In this document: positions 33,239-42,864 of the stretch, one piece after another
Position numbering within the stretch: position 1 is the first letter of the stretch
How the letters are laid out: each line of letters begins with the position of its first letter
From: Saccharothrix sp. NRRL B-16314
GTDB taxonomy: Bacteria; Actinomycetota; Actinomycetes; Mycobacteriales; Pseudonocardiaceae
Assembly (NCBI RefSeq): GCF_000716595.1
Contig: NZ_JNXC01000032.1
Location: 1-64,000 of the forward strand
Direction of reading: 5' to 3'
DNA: 64,000 bases
Program-made: the position numbers and the translations under genes
Notes under the pieces: generated by a model
Seen by the model: the letters and a program-made list of their open reading frames with translations, nothing else
What the model was told of the DNA's origin: nothing
Database searches by the model: none

Positions 33239-34936
33239 TCAGGGCAGCAGGACGTCGAGGAACGGGTTGCTGAACACCCGGTGCGGGTCGTGCGCGTCGA
33301 GGGTCGCGAGCGCGGCGTCCCACGTCGGGTCGGGGCCCCGGCGGTAGGAGTCGGGCACCGTCCCGGTGATCACCGCGTGGTCCGCCCACGCCGCTTCGGT
33401 GGTGTAGGCCCAGCCCTTGGACCACTCGGCGCGCGTCGTGGCGTACCCGCCGGTGTACCGGGTGAAGAAGAACTGCTCCAACTCCCGGTAGAACGCCGCC
33501 GCACCGGGCGCGGTGGGGAACGTGAGCACGTCGAACCACACCGCGACGTCCCACTCGGGGTGGTCCCCACGCGGTCGCACCGCCGACAGCGCGGGCGGTT
33601 CGGCGCCGGGCACGCCGACGTGCGACGGGTCGTCCAGGCCGCCGACGCGGATCTCCACCTGACCCGTGACGGGGAACAGGCCGCGTTCCGCGTAGGACGT
33701 CAGGAGCTGTTCGTAGAACGCAGCGAAGTCGCTGACGACGCGTTGGACCTCGGCACGGCTGGTGAGCACCGCGTACCCGTTCGCGGTCTCGCGCAGGGTG
33801 GTCGGTTTGACGTACAGCAGGAGGTTCTTCGACGGACCCCACAGGTCGGTGGAGAGCGTGGCGGTCAACCCGGTGGCCGCGGTGGTGTACTGCAACCGGC
33901 CGAACGTCGGCGTGAGGTACCAGGCGCCGTTGATCAACTGGTCGGCGAGGTCGGAGACGAGCTCGGGGACGTTGTCGGAGAACGGGTAGTTGTACGGCGC
34001 GACAACGGGTCGCGACGTCAGCGGCCGGTTCGGCGACACGCTCCACACCTTCAGCCACGGGTGGTCGGTGAAGGCGAACCAGATGGCCTCGACCCGTCCG
34101 GCCCGGTCGAGGAAGCTCGCGAACGTGCGGGACGCACCGCTCCCCGGCGGCGCGAACAGCTCGCTCGTCGGGATGTCGACCCTGCTGACGCACCGCAGGT
34201 TCTGGTTCGCGCCCACGCGCAGGGTGACTTCGGTCAGGAACGCGCGCCCCACGTGCGTGAGCAGCGCGGCGCACCCCGGTTCGTCGCGCTGGAACGTGCG
34301 GAGTCGGTACTCGCCGCCGTCCCACACCACGGCCGTCAGCGAGACGATCATGTTGCTCAGGGAGCCGTAGGTGTGGCCGGGTGCGCGGGTTTCCCCGATC
34401 GCGGGGACGGACGTGCCGTGGCCGTTGATCGCCAGCACGCCGCCGACGGTGAGGTCGCCGGGCGCCGGCGTGTTGGTCACGCCGAGGCCCGCGTCCTCCA
34501 GGAACGCCAGCAGGTCGTCCATCGACGCACCGGTCTGCGTCCGCACCGCGCCCGGCAGGACCGTCATCGCGGTCAGGTGCCGGGTGGTGTCGACCAGCAC
34601 GACCCGGTCCGCTCCGGTCGTGCCCGGCGTGACGGTGAGCGGCGACCACCCGTGCCGGAAACCCCTGGGCCGCAGGGTGAACCCGTGGCCGTGCGCCCAG
34701 TTCGCGAGGAGCACCACGTCCGCCGGCGTTCGCGGGACGCACGTCCACAGCTCGTCGGTCCGGATCTCCCCCGCCCAGTTCTCGTACGCCTGCCGGTACA
34801 GGTCGATGCCCGCCGGGAAGTCCGGCGGCGGATCACCGGCGGGCACTCCTCCCGGTGTCGGGACGGGTAACCACGCCAGTGCGGACGCGCCGAGGAAGTG
34901 GCGCCGGGACAGGGAATCACCGAGCCGGCTCATCAT
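33239..34936 (-). CDS. Tat-exported covalent-FAD cholesterol oxidase (VAO/BCO2 type)
   Basis: Secreted flavoprotein of 565 residues resembling class II cholesterol oxidases, which oxidise and isomerise cholesterol to cholest-4-en-3-one. A twin-arginine signal (SRRHFLGASALAWLP) opens the protein. The VAO-type FAD domain shows VPRTPADVVLLANWAHGHG, the histidine H95 in FRHGWSPL matching the covalent flavin attachment site, and GVLAINGHGTSVPA. The substrate domain includes the FFFTRYTGGYATTRAEWSKGWAYT segment characteristic of this class. ATG 34936 overlaps the stop of the upstream P450 (ATGA), so the two were translationally coupled. The P450 is now frameshifted. An alternative ATG lies one codon later. 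Confidence 0.88.
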   Translation of the reverse strand: MMSRLGDSLSRRHFLGASALAWLPVPTPGGVPAGDPPPDFPAGIDLYRQAYENWAGEIRTDELWTCVPRTPADVVLLANWAHGHGFTLRPRGFRHGWSPLTVTPGTTGADRVVLVDTTRHLTAMTVLPGAVRTQTGASMDDLLAFLEDAGLGVTNTPAPGDLTVGGVLAINGHGTSVPAIGETRAPGHTYGSLSNMIVSLTAVVWDGGEYRLRTFQRDEPGCAALLTHVGRAFLTEVTLRVGANQNLRCVSRVDIPTSELFAPPGSGASRTFASFLDRAGRVEAIWFAFTDHPWLKVWSVSPNRPLTSRPVVAPYNYPFSDNVPELVSDLADQLINGAWYLTPTFGRLQYTTAATGLTATLSTDLWGPSKNLLLYVKPTTLRETANGYAVLTSRAEVQRVVSDFAAFYEQLLTSYAERGLFPVTGQVEIRVGGLDDPSHVGVPGAEPPALSAVRPRGDHPEWDVAVWFDVLTFPTAPGAAAFYRELEQFFFTRYTGGYATTRAEWSKGWAYTTEAAWADHAVITGTVPDSYRRGPDPTWDAALATLDAHDPHRVFSNPFLDVLLP

Positions 34937-36185
34937 CCGACCATAGGACCGGACGCGGCGGGCCACAACCGACGGGGCGTGAGCGCGACCGGCAGGGTGA
35001 GGTGGCCGTTCGTGATGAACGACCGGACCGGCCGCAGCTCGTCGACCGGCACGGCGAGCGCGAGATCCGGGAAGCGGCCGAACAAAGCTCGCAACGCCAC
35101 TTCGGCCTCGACCCGCGCCAGGGGTGCGCCGAGGCAGTAGTGGACGCCGTGGCCGAAGGCGAGGTGCGACTTGTCGGCCCGGGTGAGGTCGTACTCGTCG
35201 GCGGTGGCGCCGTGGTGGGCCGGGCCGCGTCCGGCCGCCGCGTAGTTCACCAGGATCGCGTCGCCTCGACGGATGTCCACGCCGTCCACGGTGATGTTCT
35301 CGACTGCGTAGCGCAGCGGCGGGTTCGCGACCGGCGCCTGCCACCTCAGCGTCTCGTCGACCACGTCGGCCCACGTGCGTTCACCCGAGACGACCAGGCG
35401 CAGGTGGTCGGGGTGGGTGAGCAGCGCGGTGACGGCGTGGTCAAGGGGTTGACCGTGGTCTCGAAACCGGCGGCGATCACCAGGAACAGGGTGTTGACCA
35501 GCTCGTCCTCGGTGAGCGTCGCACCGTCCTCCTCGCGGGCCGCGATCAGGCCGCTGGTGAGGTCGTCGCCCGGTGCGGCGCGCTTGGCGGCGACGAGGTC
35601 GTTCAGGATCTCCTGGACCCGGTGGTGGTCGGCCTGCGACCGCTCGGGGGTCGTCGTCGTGTCGACCACGCCGTCCACGCTCGCGCGCAGGCCGGGGCAG
35701 GCGTCGTCGGGGATGCCGAACAGGTGGCAGACGACCTCGATCAGCAGCGGGTAGGCGTACCTCGGCGCGCAGGTCGACCACGTTCGGACCGGCCGCGAGC
35801 CGGTCCAGCAGCTCGGCCACGATCCGGTCGACCCGTGGCCCCAGCGCCGCGACCCTGCGGGCGGTGAAAGCCCTCGACGCCAACGATCTCAGCCTGCGGT
35901 GCTCGGCGCCGTAGGCGTTGACCATGTCGTCGCCCGCGACCGGGGGTTCAGCGGCCAGTCGTCCGGGATGTCGCCGTTCCGCCAGGCGCGCCAGTGCCGG
36001 CCCGGGTCCTTCGACACCCGCGGGTCGGCGAGCAGCCGGCGGACCAGGTCGATGCGGCCGATCGACCACGCCGTGACGCCGCCCGGCAGTTCGACCGGTG
36101 TCACCGATCCCCGCGCGCGCAGCAGTGCCGCTTCGGCGTGGAGGTCGCCACCGGTCGGGTCGAGCACGTACGGGCTGGGACTCAT
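34933..36185 (-). pseudogene. Cytochrome P450, three frameshifts
   Basis: A recognisable bacterial P450 split over three frames. The start ATG at 36185 opens with SPSPYVLDPTGGDLHAEAAL. The frame changes near 35942-35946, in a run of five C on the coding strand where one more C would restore NPPVAGDDMVNAYG. It changes again near 35760 (an extra G after VVDLRAE) and near 35442 (a missing G in NPLDHAV). All family landmarks survive across frames: the I-helix AAGFETT, ETLRW (ExxR), and the heme loop FGHGVHYCLGAPLAR with the Cys ligand. The 3' end is coupled by ATGA to the cholesterol oxidase gene, suggesting a former sterol-oxidation pair. Sequencing errors at short homopolymers cannot be excluded. 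Confidence 0.88.
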
Positions 36186-36265
36186 GCGCACCTCGTTCGA
36201 TACTCGCAACGCAAGCACAAGGGTTGCCGGACCGGCGGCGGGCCGCGGTCTGGCAAGATCAACAG

Positions 36266-37018
36266 ATGACCACCTTCGAACCCGCGGGCTGGGCCGCCAC
36301 CACCGGCCGGGACGGCAAGGAGACCTACACCAGGCACGTCGGCATGGTGAACGTCGTCGCCGAATGGGACCCGGCCGCCTCGCTCGGCGTGATCAGGGTG
36401 GACGACGGCATCGGCACCCGCTACGCCGCCGGCTCGGACGCCTTCGGCGACGCGCACTCGTTCTGGATCGCCGCGAAGCTGGTCGCCGACACCGCCGCCG
36501 CCCCGCTGCCGGTGGCCGGGCACGTGATCGGCGGCATCAAGGTCGACCCGGGCGACTTCCTGGAAGCGGAACTCGACCTCACCCTCGCCGACGGGCGCGA
36601 GATCGGCCTGTCCGTCATCGACCGGCAGGCGTTCGACCTGATCAGCGATCTGCACAGCGTCGAGAAGTACGTGTGGGCGGAACAGGAGGACGAAGACGAG
36701 GAGGACGACGACCCGTACGAAGGCCCCGACCACGGCGCCTACAGGGAAGTCCTGCCCCGGGTGACGGCGGCGGAGACGTTGGCGCTGGTGGAGATCCTCA
36801 CCAGCCGGTTCGACCTGGGGCGTGACGCGGTCAACGTCTCGGGCGGCGGTTCCTGGATCACCATCTCCGGGGACGACGCGGTGAGCGCGGTCCTGGCGCG
36901 CGAGCAGGAGTTCGACGGCGCGATCGGCGCGAAGTGGCGCTACGCCACGGGGCACGACGGGTTCGGCGAGCAGCGCCTGACCGTCCAGTACTACCCGAGG
37001 GGCGAGTACCAGACCTGA
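36266..37018 (+). CDS. Hypothetical acidic protein
   Basis: Cytoplasmic protein of 250 residues with no recognised domain. It has two halves. Residues 1-130 look beta-rich (VNVVAEWDPAASLGVIRVDDGIGTRY, VIGGIKVDPGDFLEAELDLTLADGREIGL). A very acidic stretch (EQEDEDEEDDD, about 140-151) then leads to a segment ending WRYATGHDGFGEQRLTVQYY. ATG 36266 was chosen as the first Met with the conserved-looking MTTFEPAGW opening; no clear ribosome binding site precedes it, so the transcript may be leaderless. It is divergent from the P450 pseudogene and convergent with the MFS gene. The acidic linker suggests binding to nucleic acid or a basic partner, but this is conjecture. Confidence 0.72.
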   Translation: MTTFEPAGWAATTGRDGKETYTRHVGMVNVVAEWDPAASLGVIRVDDGIGTRYAAGSDAFGDAHSFWIAAKLVADTAAAPLPVAGHVIGGIKVDPGDFLEAELDLTLADGREIGLSVIDRQAFDLISDLHSVEKYVWAEQEDEDEEDDDPYEGPDHGAYREVLPRVTAAETLALVEILTSRFDLGRDAVNVSGGGSWITISGDDAVSAVLAREQEFDGAIGAKWRYATGHDGFGEQRLTVQYYPRGEYQT

Positions 37019-37036
37019 CGGCCGTTCTCGGTCTGG

Positions 37037-38329
37037 TCAGTCCCCGGCGGTGATCGCCCTGACTTGTGGGGCCGGTCCGGGAGTGGGTCCGGGCGCGGGT
37101 TCGGGCGCGGATTCGAAGTCCGGGGACACGACCGGCGGGCGCAGGTGGTGGCGGCGCAGCACCGCCAGGCCGGCCATGAGCGCCGACACCACGGCGAAGG
37201 CGGCGGCGACGGCCAGGGCGCGCTGCGGGCCGGCGGCGGCCACCACGGCGCCGGCCGCGACCATGCCGATCGTGCCCGCGCCGACCGTGATCGCGCCGAC
37301 CGCGGCGAACACCCGCCCCCTGGCCCAGTCCGGCGTCCTCACCCGGACCAGCTCGTTGAGCGTGACGTTCTGCACCGAGCTGCACGCGCCGGCGACCACC
37401 CACGCGACCGCGTTGACCACGACGTGCGGGATCAGGGCGGGCGCGAGCAGCGCGACGGCCATCACCAGGCCGGCGGTGGCGAACGCGCCGACCAGCGACC
37501 GCGCGGTGGTGAAGCGGCGGCCGGCGTTCGACCCCAGCAGCAGGCCGGCGGTCCAGCAGGCGAGCACGGCGCTGTAGGTGAAGTCGCCGCCGCCCAGCGG
37601 ACCCTGCACCAGGAAGACCTCGTTGACCAGCGCGATCGCCACGGCGACGCCGCCGACCACCTGCGCCACCACCCGGCCCACCAGCAACCTGTCGCTGCGC
37701 AGCAGCACCGTCCCGCTCCACTGGGCGCCCAACCCCGGTGCGCCCTCGTCCCGCCCCGGCTCACGGTCCACGGTGAGCCGCAGGACCAGCACCAGGTGCA
37801 CGAACGTGGCCACCGCGTCGAGCAGCAGCGCCACCTCGATCCCCGGCCCCGCCGCGATGACGCCACCGAGCACGATGCCCGCCACGGACCCGGTGTTCTG
37901 CGCCGACGACATCCAGGCGTAGCCGCGAACCGACTGGTCCTCGCCGGTCGTCAGCGGGATCAACACGGACCCGCACGTCCGGACGACACCCCCGGACAAG
38001 CCGAGCAGCACCACCAGCCCGTAGAGCACCGGCACCCGCTCGTACCCGAACAGCAGGCCGATCAGCAGCAGCACCTGACCGCACACGGTGGCGGCGAGCA
38101 GCATGCGGTTGCGGAACCGGTCGACGACCCACCCGGCGAGCGGCGCGCCGAGGACCGCACCGAGAGCGGCGGCCACGAACAGCCCGGCGACCGCCGACGG
38201 CCCGGACCCGGCCAGCACGAGCGTGAACCCGACCAGCGTCAACTGCGTGCCGAGGCTCGACACCCCCGACCCGGCCGCGAGCAGCGCCAGGTCCCGATTC
38301 GCCCGCAGACCGCCCAGCACTGCGACCAT
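37037..38329 (-). CDS. MFS transporter
   Basis: Integral membrane transporter of 430 residues with about twelve membrane segments. The opening LRANRDLALLAAGSGVSSLGTQLTLVGFTLVL, the motif-A-like loop GAPLAGWVVDRFRNRMLLA after the second helix, and the second-half equivalent at GSNAGRRFTTARSLVGAF are typical of MFS drug or metabolite exporters. The C-terminus ends in a Pro/Ala-rich cytoplasmic tail (PEPAPGPTPGPAP). Length is usual. It is a single gene, convergent with the unknown acidic protein and divergent from the kinase gene across 180 bp. Substrate is not predictable. Confidence 0.93.
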   Translation of the reverse strand: MVAVLGGLRANRDLALLAAGSGVSSLGTQLTLVGFTLVLAGSGPSAVAGLFVAAALGAVLGAPLAGWVVDRFRNRMLLAATVCGQVLLLIGLLFGYERVPVLYGLVVLLGLSGGVVRTCGSVLIPLTTGEDQSVRGYAWMSSAQNTGSVAGIVLGGVIAAGPGIEVALLLDAVATFVHLVLVLRLTVDREPGRDEGAPGLGAQWSGTVLLRSDRLLVGRVVAQVVGGVAVAIALVNEVFLVQGPLGGGDFTYSAVLACWTAGLLLGSNAGRRFTTARSLVGAFATAGLVMAVALLAPALIPHVVVNAVAWVVAGACSSVQNVTLNELVRVRTPDWARGRVFAAVGAITVGAGTIGMVAAGAVVAAAGPQRALAVAAAFAVVSALMAGLAVLRRHHLRPPVVSPDFESAPEPAPGPTPGPAPQVRAITAGD

Positions 38330-38509
38330 TCCGCTCTCCTGCTGCGTCGCCGGTCGGACCGGGGGCCGGATGCCGTCACCGACCCGTCGATCACCTCGCC
38401 GTGCCGATCATGCCCGCTGTGCCGACCGGGCGGAAAGACCGCCCCTGGTGACGGGCGTGTCAAACCTCGCCCGACCGCCGCGCGACCGTGCGCCGAAAGG
38501 TGTCCGCCG

Positions 38510-40168
38510 ATGTCGTGGTCGGCCGATACGATCCTCGACGTGGATCCCGCCGACGACCTGCTGGCCTGGGCGCCCCCGCCCGGCGAGGGCACGGCGCCCG
38601 CCGTCGCACTGCCCGCCGTCGCACTGCCCGGCTACAGCGACTTCCGTCTCGTCGCGCACGGCGGCGAGGGCACGGTGTACCGGGCCACCCAGGACGGCCT
38701 GGGGCGTGACGTCGCGGTGAAGGTGCTGGACGTGACCGACCCGGACGCGGTCAGCCGGTTCCACCGCGAACTGGAGATCACCGTGCGGCTGGGCCGCCAG
38801 CACCCGCACATCGTGACGGTGCTCGACACGGGCGTGATCGCCGGTCGGCCGTGCATCGTGATGGAGTACCACGACCTCGGATCGCTGCACGACCGGCTCG
38901 TCCAGCGCGGGCCGCTGCCGGTGCACGAGGTGGTCGCGGCGGGGATCGCGGTGGCGGACGCGCTGTCGTTCGCGCACGGCCAGGGCATCCTGCACCGGGA
39001 CGTGAAGCCGCAGAACATCCTGGTGCTGCCCACGTCCTACGTGCTGGCCGACTTCGGCATCGCACGCGGTGCGGACGCGGCGCACACGGCGTCGTTGCAG
39101 CTGGTGAGCTACCGGCACGCCGCGCCGCAGATGGTGGACGGCCGTCGGCCCGCGGCGACGGACGACGTGTGGTCGCTGGGGTCGACGCTGTTCACGCTGC
39201 TCGACGGGCAGCCGCCGTTCGCGTCGGACACACCCGGCGAGGACACCATGCTCGGGTACCTGGGGCGGGTGCGTGAGGCGCGGCCCCGGTCGCTGCTGCG
39301 GCGCGACGTGCCGGTGGAGCTGGTGGCGATCATCCTGCGGTGCCTGCGCAAGGCGCGGGAGGAGCGGTTCCCGGACGCGGCGTCGTTGCGGGCGGCGCTG
39401 GCCTCGGTGCCGACGTGGACGCCGCAGTCCACAGTGGACCCGGATCACACGGTGGCGGTGCGGCAGGAGGTGCCGGAGCGGTACCCGGAGGGTCCGACCG
39501 AGTTGCCCGACTTCGGCCCCAAGCCGGTGGTCGAGGCCGCGGCGGAGCCCGTCGTCGTCGCGCCCGAGCCGGTGAAGACGTGGACCGAGGACGTGGCGGA
39601 CCTGACCGTCCGCCACCACACCGTGCCGCGCCCCGTCCTGCCGCCGCCCGCTCCCCCGCTGGTGGAACTACCGCCGGACCCGCCGCCGCGGCGCAAGCGT
39701 CGGTTGTGGACGGTGGGCGCGGTGGGGGCGGTGGCCGTTGGTGTGGCTTTCGGAGTGGCGTTGAGCCTGCCGGGGTGGTCCGATCGGGCCGCGGTGGCGC
39801 CGTCGTCCGGTGCCGAAGCGGTTGCCACCACGACGGTTGCCACCAGTGCCACGACGATGGCGAGCGTGCCGGCGGGGGGTGACCCGGCGTTCACGCCGAC
39901 GCTCAAGCGGCTGGAGGACGACGGTGACCGGATCGAGCTGTTCTGGACGGACCCGAGCGGCGGCAACGCGCAGTTCGTGGTGGTGGACGTGACCGGGTCG
40001 CCCGCCAAACCGCTGGTGACGGTGGCGGCGGGTGCGACGTCACACGTGGTGGAGGGCTTGGAGCCGACCGCCGGCCAGTACTGCTTCCAGGTGCTGGCCA
40101 TCGGGTTGGCCGACCCGGCGACGCAGCGCGGGGCGTCCGCCCGGACGTGTGCCGTGCGGAACGGCTGA
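38510..40168 (+). CDS. Membrane Ser/Thr protein kinase (PknB-like) with extracellular Fn3-like domain
   Basis: Single-pass receptor-type kinase of 552 residues. The catalytic domain (about 40-300) has GGEGTVYRA, the lysine in VAVKVL, the catalytic loop H162-R-D164-VKPQN and the DFG aspartate D181. A Pro-rich juxtamembrane region leads to a transmembrane helix (about 400-421), then a short extracellular domain (DRIELFWTDPSGGNAQFVVVDV, GLEPTAGQYCFQVLAIG) that looks like a fibronectin type III fold rather than PASTA repeats. ATG 38510 has GAAAGG nine bases upstream. It is convergent, four bases apart, with the transglutaminase-like/DUF58/MoxR/Fn3 gene set. Genes like these are often clustered in actinobacteria, and the kinase may phosphorylate their products. 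Confidence 0.92.
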   Translation: MSWSADTILDVDPADDLLAWAPPPGEGTAPAVALPAVALPGYSDFRLVAHGGEGTVYRATQDGLGRDVAVKVLDVTDPDAVSRFHRELEITVRLGRQHPHIVTVLDTGVIAGRPCIVMEYHDLGSLHDRLVQRGPLPVHEVVAAGIAVADALSFAHGQGILHRDVKPQNILVLPTSYVLADFGIARGADAAHTASLQLVSYRHAAPQMVDGRRPAATDDVWSLGSTLFTLLDGQPPFASDTPGEDTMLGYLGRVREARPRSLLRRDVPVELVAIILRCLRKAREERFPDAASLRAALASVPTWTPQSTVDPDHTVAVRQEVPERYPEGPTELPDFGPKPVVEAAAEPVVVAPEPVKTWTEDVADLTVRHHTVPRPVLPPPAPPLVELPPDPPPRRKRRLWTVGAVGAVAVGVAFGVALSLPGWSDRAAVAPSSGAEAVATTTVATSATTMASVPAGGDPAFTPTLKRLEDDGDRIELFWTDPSGGNAQFVVVDVTGSPAKPLVTVAAGATSHVVEGLEPTAGQYCFQVLAIGLADPATQRGASARTCAVRNG

Positions 40169-40172
40169 CCTT

Positions 40173-42680
40173 CTAACGTCGCCACAAGGGCCGCGGATCG
40201 ACCGCCCAGAACATCCTGCGGTACCAGGGAACACCGCGCCGCAAACCACTGCGGACCTGACGCGCCAACCGCCACGCGTGCTTCTCCGAACTCTCCCCTC
40301 CTGACACTCCGCCGGCCACTTGCCCAGCCGGTGCGAAGGCCGCGAACTCGGCCAACCCGGCCAGTTCCCCAGCCTGCTCCGCCAGTCCCGACGCCATGTC
40401 ACCCGATGCGATGTCGCCCGATGCGATGTCGGGTGCGGTCCGGTCCCGTGGCGGGGTTCGACCGGCCAACAGCAGGCCGTCGAGCACGTAGGCCCAAGCC
40501 CCGGTCGCACCCGCCGCCCGCAGACGCCTCCGCCGCGCCAGCCGGGCCGCCCCGAGGACCAGCAGCAGCACCACCGGCAGGGCGCCGAGCACCGCGTACC
40601 CGATCCACCGGCGCGATTCGGCCGGTGCCTGGGCGGCCACCGCGCTCGACGGCGTCACCAACGGGGGTGGCGGGGACAGCGGCGTGCTGGTCGGACTGGC
40701 CGTGATCGACGCCAACCGGTCCAGCACCTCGCGCTTCTGCGCCGCGCTCGAACCGCCCGACGACACACCCGCCACCGGGTCGAACGGCACCCAACCCCAC
40801 CCGGCGAAGTACACCTCGGGCCACGCGGTCGCGTCGGCGGCACGCACCACCCGCTCCTCCCCCGTGGCCGGCTGGAACCCGACGACCACGCGCGTCGGCA
40901 ACCCCACCGCCCGCCCCAGCACGGCGAACGCCGACGCGAACTGCTCGGCCGTGCCCGCGTTCGCACCAGGTTCACCGGGAGCGCCGAACAGGAACCGCTC
41001 CAGCCGTGCGTACGACGAGCCGACCGGCGCCTGCGGGTCCGGCACCCGCCCCTGCTTCACCACCTGCTCGATGGCCACCGCCCGCTCGTACGGCGTCCGC
41101 GCACTGCGCACGACCTGCCGCGCGTACTCGGCCAGCGAGTAGGGCAGTCCCGGCAACGCCAGGTACCGGTGCGTCCGGCCGCCGGTCGGCACGGTCGCTT
41201 CGAGGAGGTCCGTGTCGTCGGGGACGTCCAGAACGCCGCGGACCCGGTACTTGAGGCCGGGTTGCAGCTCGGTCAGCGAGACCAACGAACCCGAGTCGGG
41301 GTCCACCATGGCGCCGTCCAACGTGACCGCCGTGGGACGCCCCACCGTCGGCAGCCAACTGCCGTTCAGCTCGCCGATGGTGATCTCCACCTCGGTCTCG
41401 TCCACCCGCGCGCCCGGCGGAAGGTCCGGAGCGGCTACCGCGCCGATCGGCCCGTACAACGACGCCGCCCGCCACGCCGCGCCCGAGTAGTCCGACAGCG
41501 CCACCAGACGCACGGCCCGTTCGGGGCCACGCATCCGGAACAACTCGGTGTCCCCCAAACCCGCCCAGAACGCCAACTGCGGCAGCGGACTCGCCACGCC
41601 GAGGCCACTGACCGGCGGCTCCACCAATTCTCGCGGCTCGAACGCCCCGCCGGACGGCAACACGGTGGCGACCAAGGCCACCACCGCCACCGGCACGGCA
41701 GGCAACCCGAGCAACACCCGACCGCCCGCCTCCAGCCGGTCCACCACCAGCCAGCCCACGGCGACAAGCGCGAGCAACACCACCGCAACCAGCCCGTTCC
41801 GGTCCGCCTGGCCGGCGGTCAACAACGCCGTGCACGTGTAGAGCACCGCCGCCCCGACAACCGGCGCAAACAAAGACCGCCCCCGCCCGGCCCGTCCCCC
41901 ACCCCTCCAGCCCCGCCCCACCCGCCCGCTGCCTGCTCGCCCACTGCCTGCTCGTGCACGGCCTGCCGGTCCACGGCCCGCCGACGCCACCCCCAGCGAC
42001 ACCCCGAACACCAGCAACGCGCCCGGGACCATCAGCTCGGGCGTCGCGGGCGCTGGACGTGCGGCGGTCAGCAGGCGCGGCACCAGGTCCAGCAGCACCG
42101 GGAGCGGGTCGGTGGAGTCGATCGCCGAGTCCCGTGCGACCCAGTAGCCGCCGACCAACGCCAACGACACCGCCGCGAACACCACCAGCCCAGCGGGAAC
42201 CCACCGCACCAGCGGCAGGCACAGGAACGCCACCACCACCGCGCCCGCGAACACCAGCGACGGCACGTACCCCTGCCAACCCACGCCCAAGTGCAGCGCC
42301 GCCACTGCGAGCAGCAGCGCCGCCCACCCCAGCCGGGCACTGGTACCGGCGCTGGCCCTGGTGCCGGCGCTGGCAGAGGCACTGGTACCAGCGCTCGTAC
42401 TGGCGCTGGTAGTGGCACCCAGCCGGGCGCTGCGACTGGCACTGGCATCCGGCTGGGCACTGGCACTGGTCCCCGGTTTGGCACTCGCACTCAGGCGGGT
42501 GCTCGTGGCCGGTTGGGTGCTCGTGGCCGGTTGAGGGGTTACGCCTGGTTGGGCGATCCCCTCGACGCCGTTCGCATCAACGCCGCCGGGTCGCCGCGCC
42601 GTCACGCGCTCACCGCCCAGACGGACCGGGGGCCGTGGCGCCGCGACTCCCTTTTCTGGCAACGAAATCGGGATTACCAT
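40173..42680 (-). CDS. Transglutaminase-like membrane protein with degenerate active site
   Basis: Polytopic membrane protein of up to 835 residues, of the kind encoded beside DUF58 and MoxR. Several N-terminal membrane segments (LGWAALLLAVAALHLGVGW onward) precede an extracytoplasmic transglutaminase-like domain, a further TM helix (YAVLGALPVVLLLVLG) and a cytoplasmic tail. The catalytic Cys position in TAEQFASAF is A578 and the catalytic His position in DATAWPEVYF is T618; only D634 in PFDP remains, so it should be inactive as a protease or transglutaminase. The first 110 residues are Ala/Ser/Thr repeats from a low-complexity DNA tract, so the true start may be later than ATG 42680. It is last in the moxR operon order. 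Confidence 0.85.
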   Translation of the reverse strand: MVIPISLPEKGVAAPRPPVRLGGERVTARRPGGVDANGVEGIAQPGVTPQPATSTQPATSTRLSASAKPGTSASAQPDASASRSARLGATTSASTSAGTSASASAGTRASAGTSARLGWAALLLAVAALHLGVGWQGYVPSLVFAGAVVVAFLCLPLVRWVPAGLVVFAAVSLALVGGYWVARDSAIDSTDPLPVLLDLVPRLLTAARPAPATPELMVPGALLVFGVSLGVASAGRGPAGRARAGSGRAGSGRVGRGWRGGGRAGRGRSLFAPVVGAAVLYTCTALLTAGQADRNGLVAVVLLALVAVGWLVVDRLEAGGRVLLGLPAVPVAVVALVATVLPSGGAFEPRELVEPPVSGLGVASPLPQLAFWAGLGDTELFRMRGPERAVRLVALSDYSGAAWRAASLYGPIGAVAAPDLPPGARVDETEVEITIGELNGSWLPTVGRPTAVTLDGAMVDPDSGSLVSLTELQPGLKYRVRGVLDVPDDTDLLEATVPTGGRTHRYLALPGLPYSLAEYARQVVRSARTPYERAVAIEQVVKQGRVPDPQAPVGSSYARLERFLFGAPGEPGANAGTAEQFASAFAVLGRAVGLPTRVVVGFQPATGEERVVRAADATAWPEVYFAGWGWVPFDPVAGVSSGGSSAAQKREVLDRLASITASPTSTPLSPPPPLVTPSSAVAAQAPAESRRWIGYAVLGALPVVLLLVLGAARLARRRRLRAAGATGAWAYVLDGLLLAGRTPPRDRTAPDIASGDIASGDMASGLAEQAGELAGLAEFAAFAPAGQVAGGVSGGESSEKHAWRLARQVRSGLRRGVPWYRRMFWAVDPRPLWRR
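42338..42545. repeat. Low-complexity degenerate repeat in the transglutaminase-like 5' region
   Basis: About 200 bp made of variations on GCACTGGTACCAGCGCTGG-like units on the plus strand, coding on the minus strand for alternating Ala, Ser, Thr and Gly. Repeat boundaries are irregular. It inflates the N-terminus of the membrane protein and is probably length-variable between strains. Confidence 0.7.
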
Positions 42681-42864
42681 TCATCCCCGAAGCCGGTTCC
42701 ACTATCGGGTGATCTTCGGGTCGTGGGGCCGGGGCGGCTGGCTCCCACGCACCGGGCCGCTCGACGGGCGCCGACGCAAGCACCATACCGAGCCCCGTGC
42801 CCGGCCGCGCGTTCAACGCAACCGTCCTCACCGCGCATCCGCCTTCACCGCGACACATCCACCT

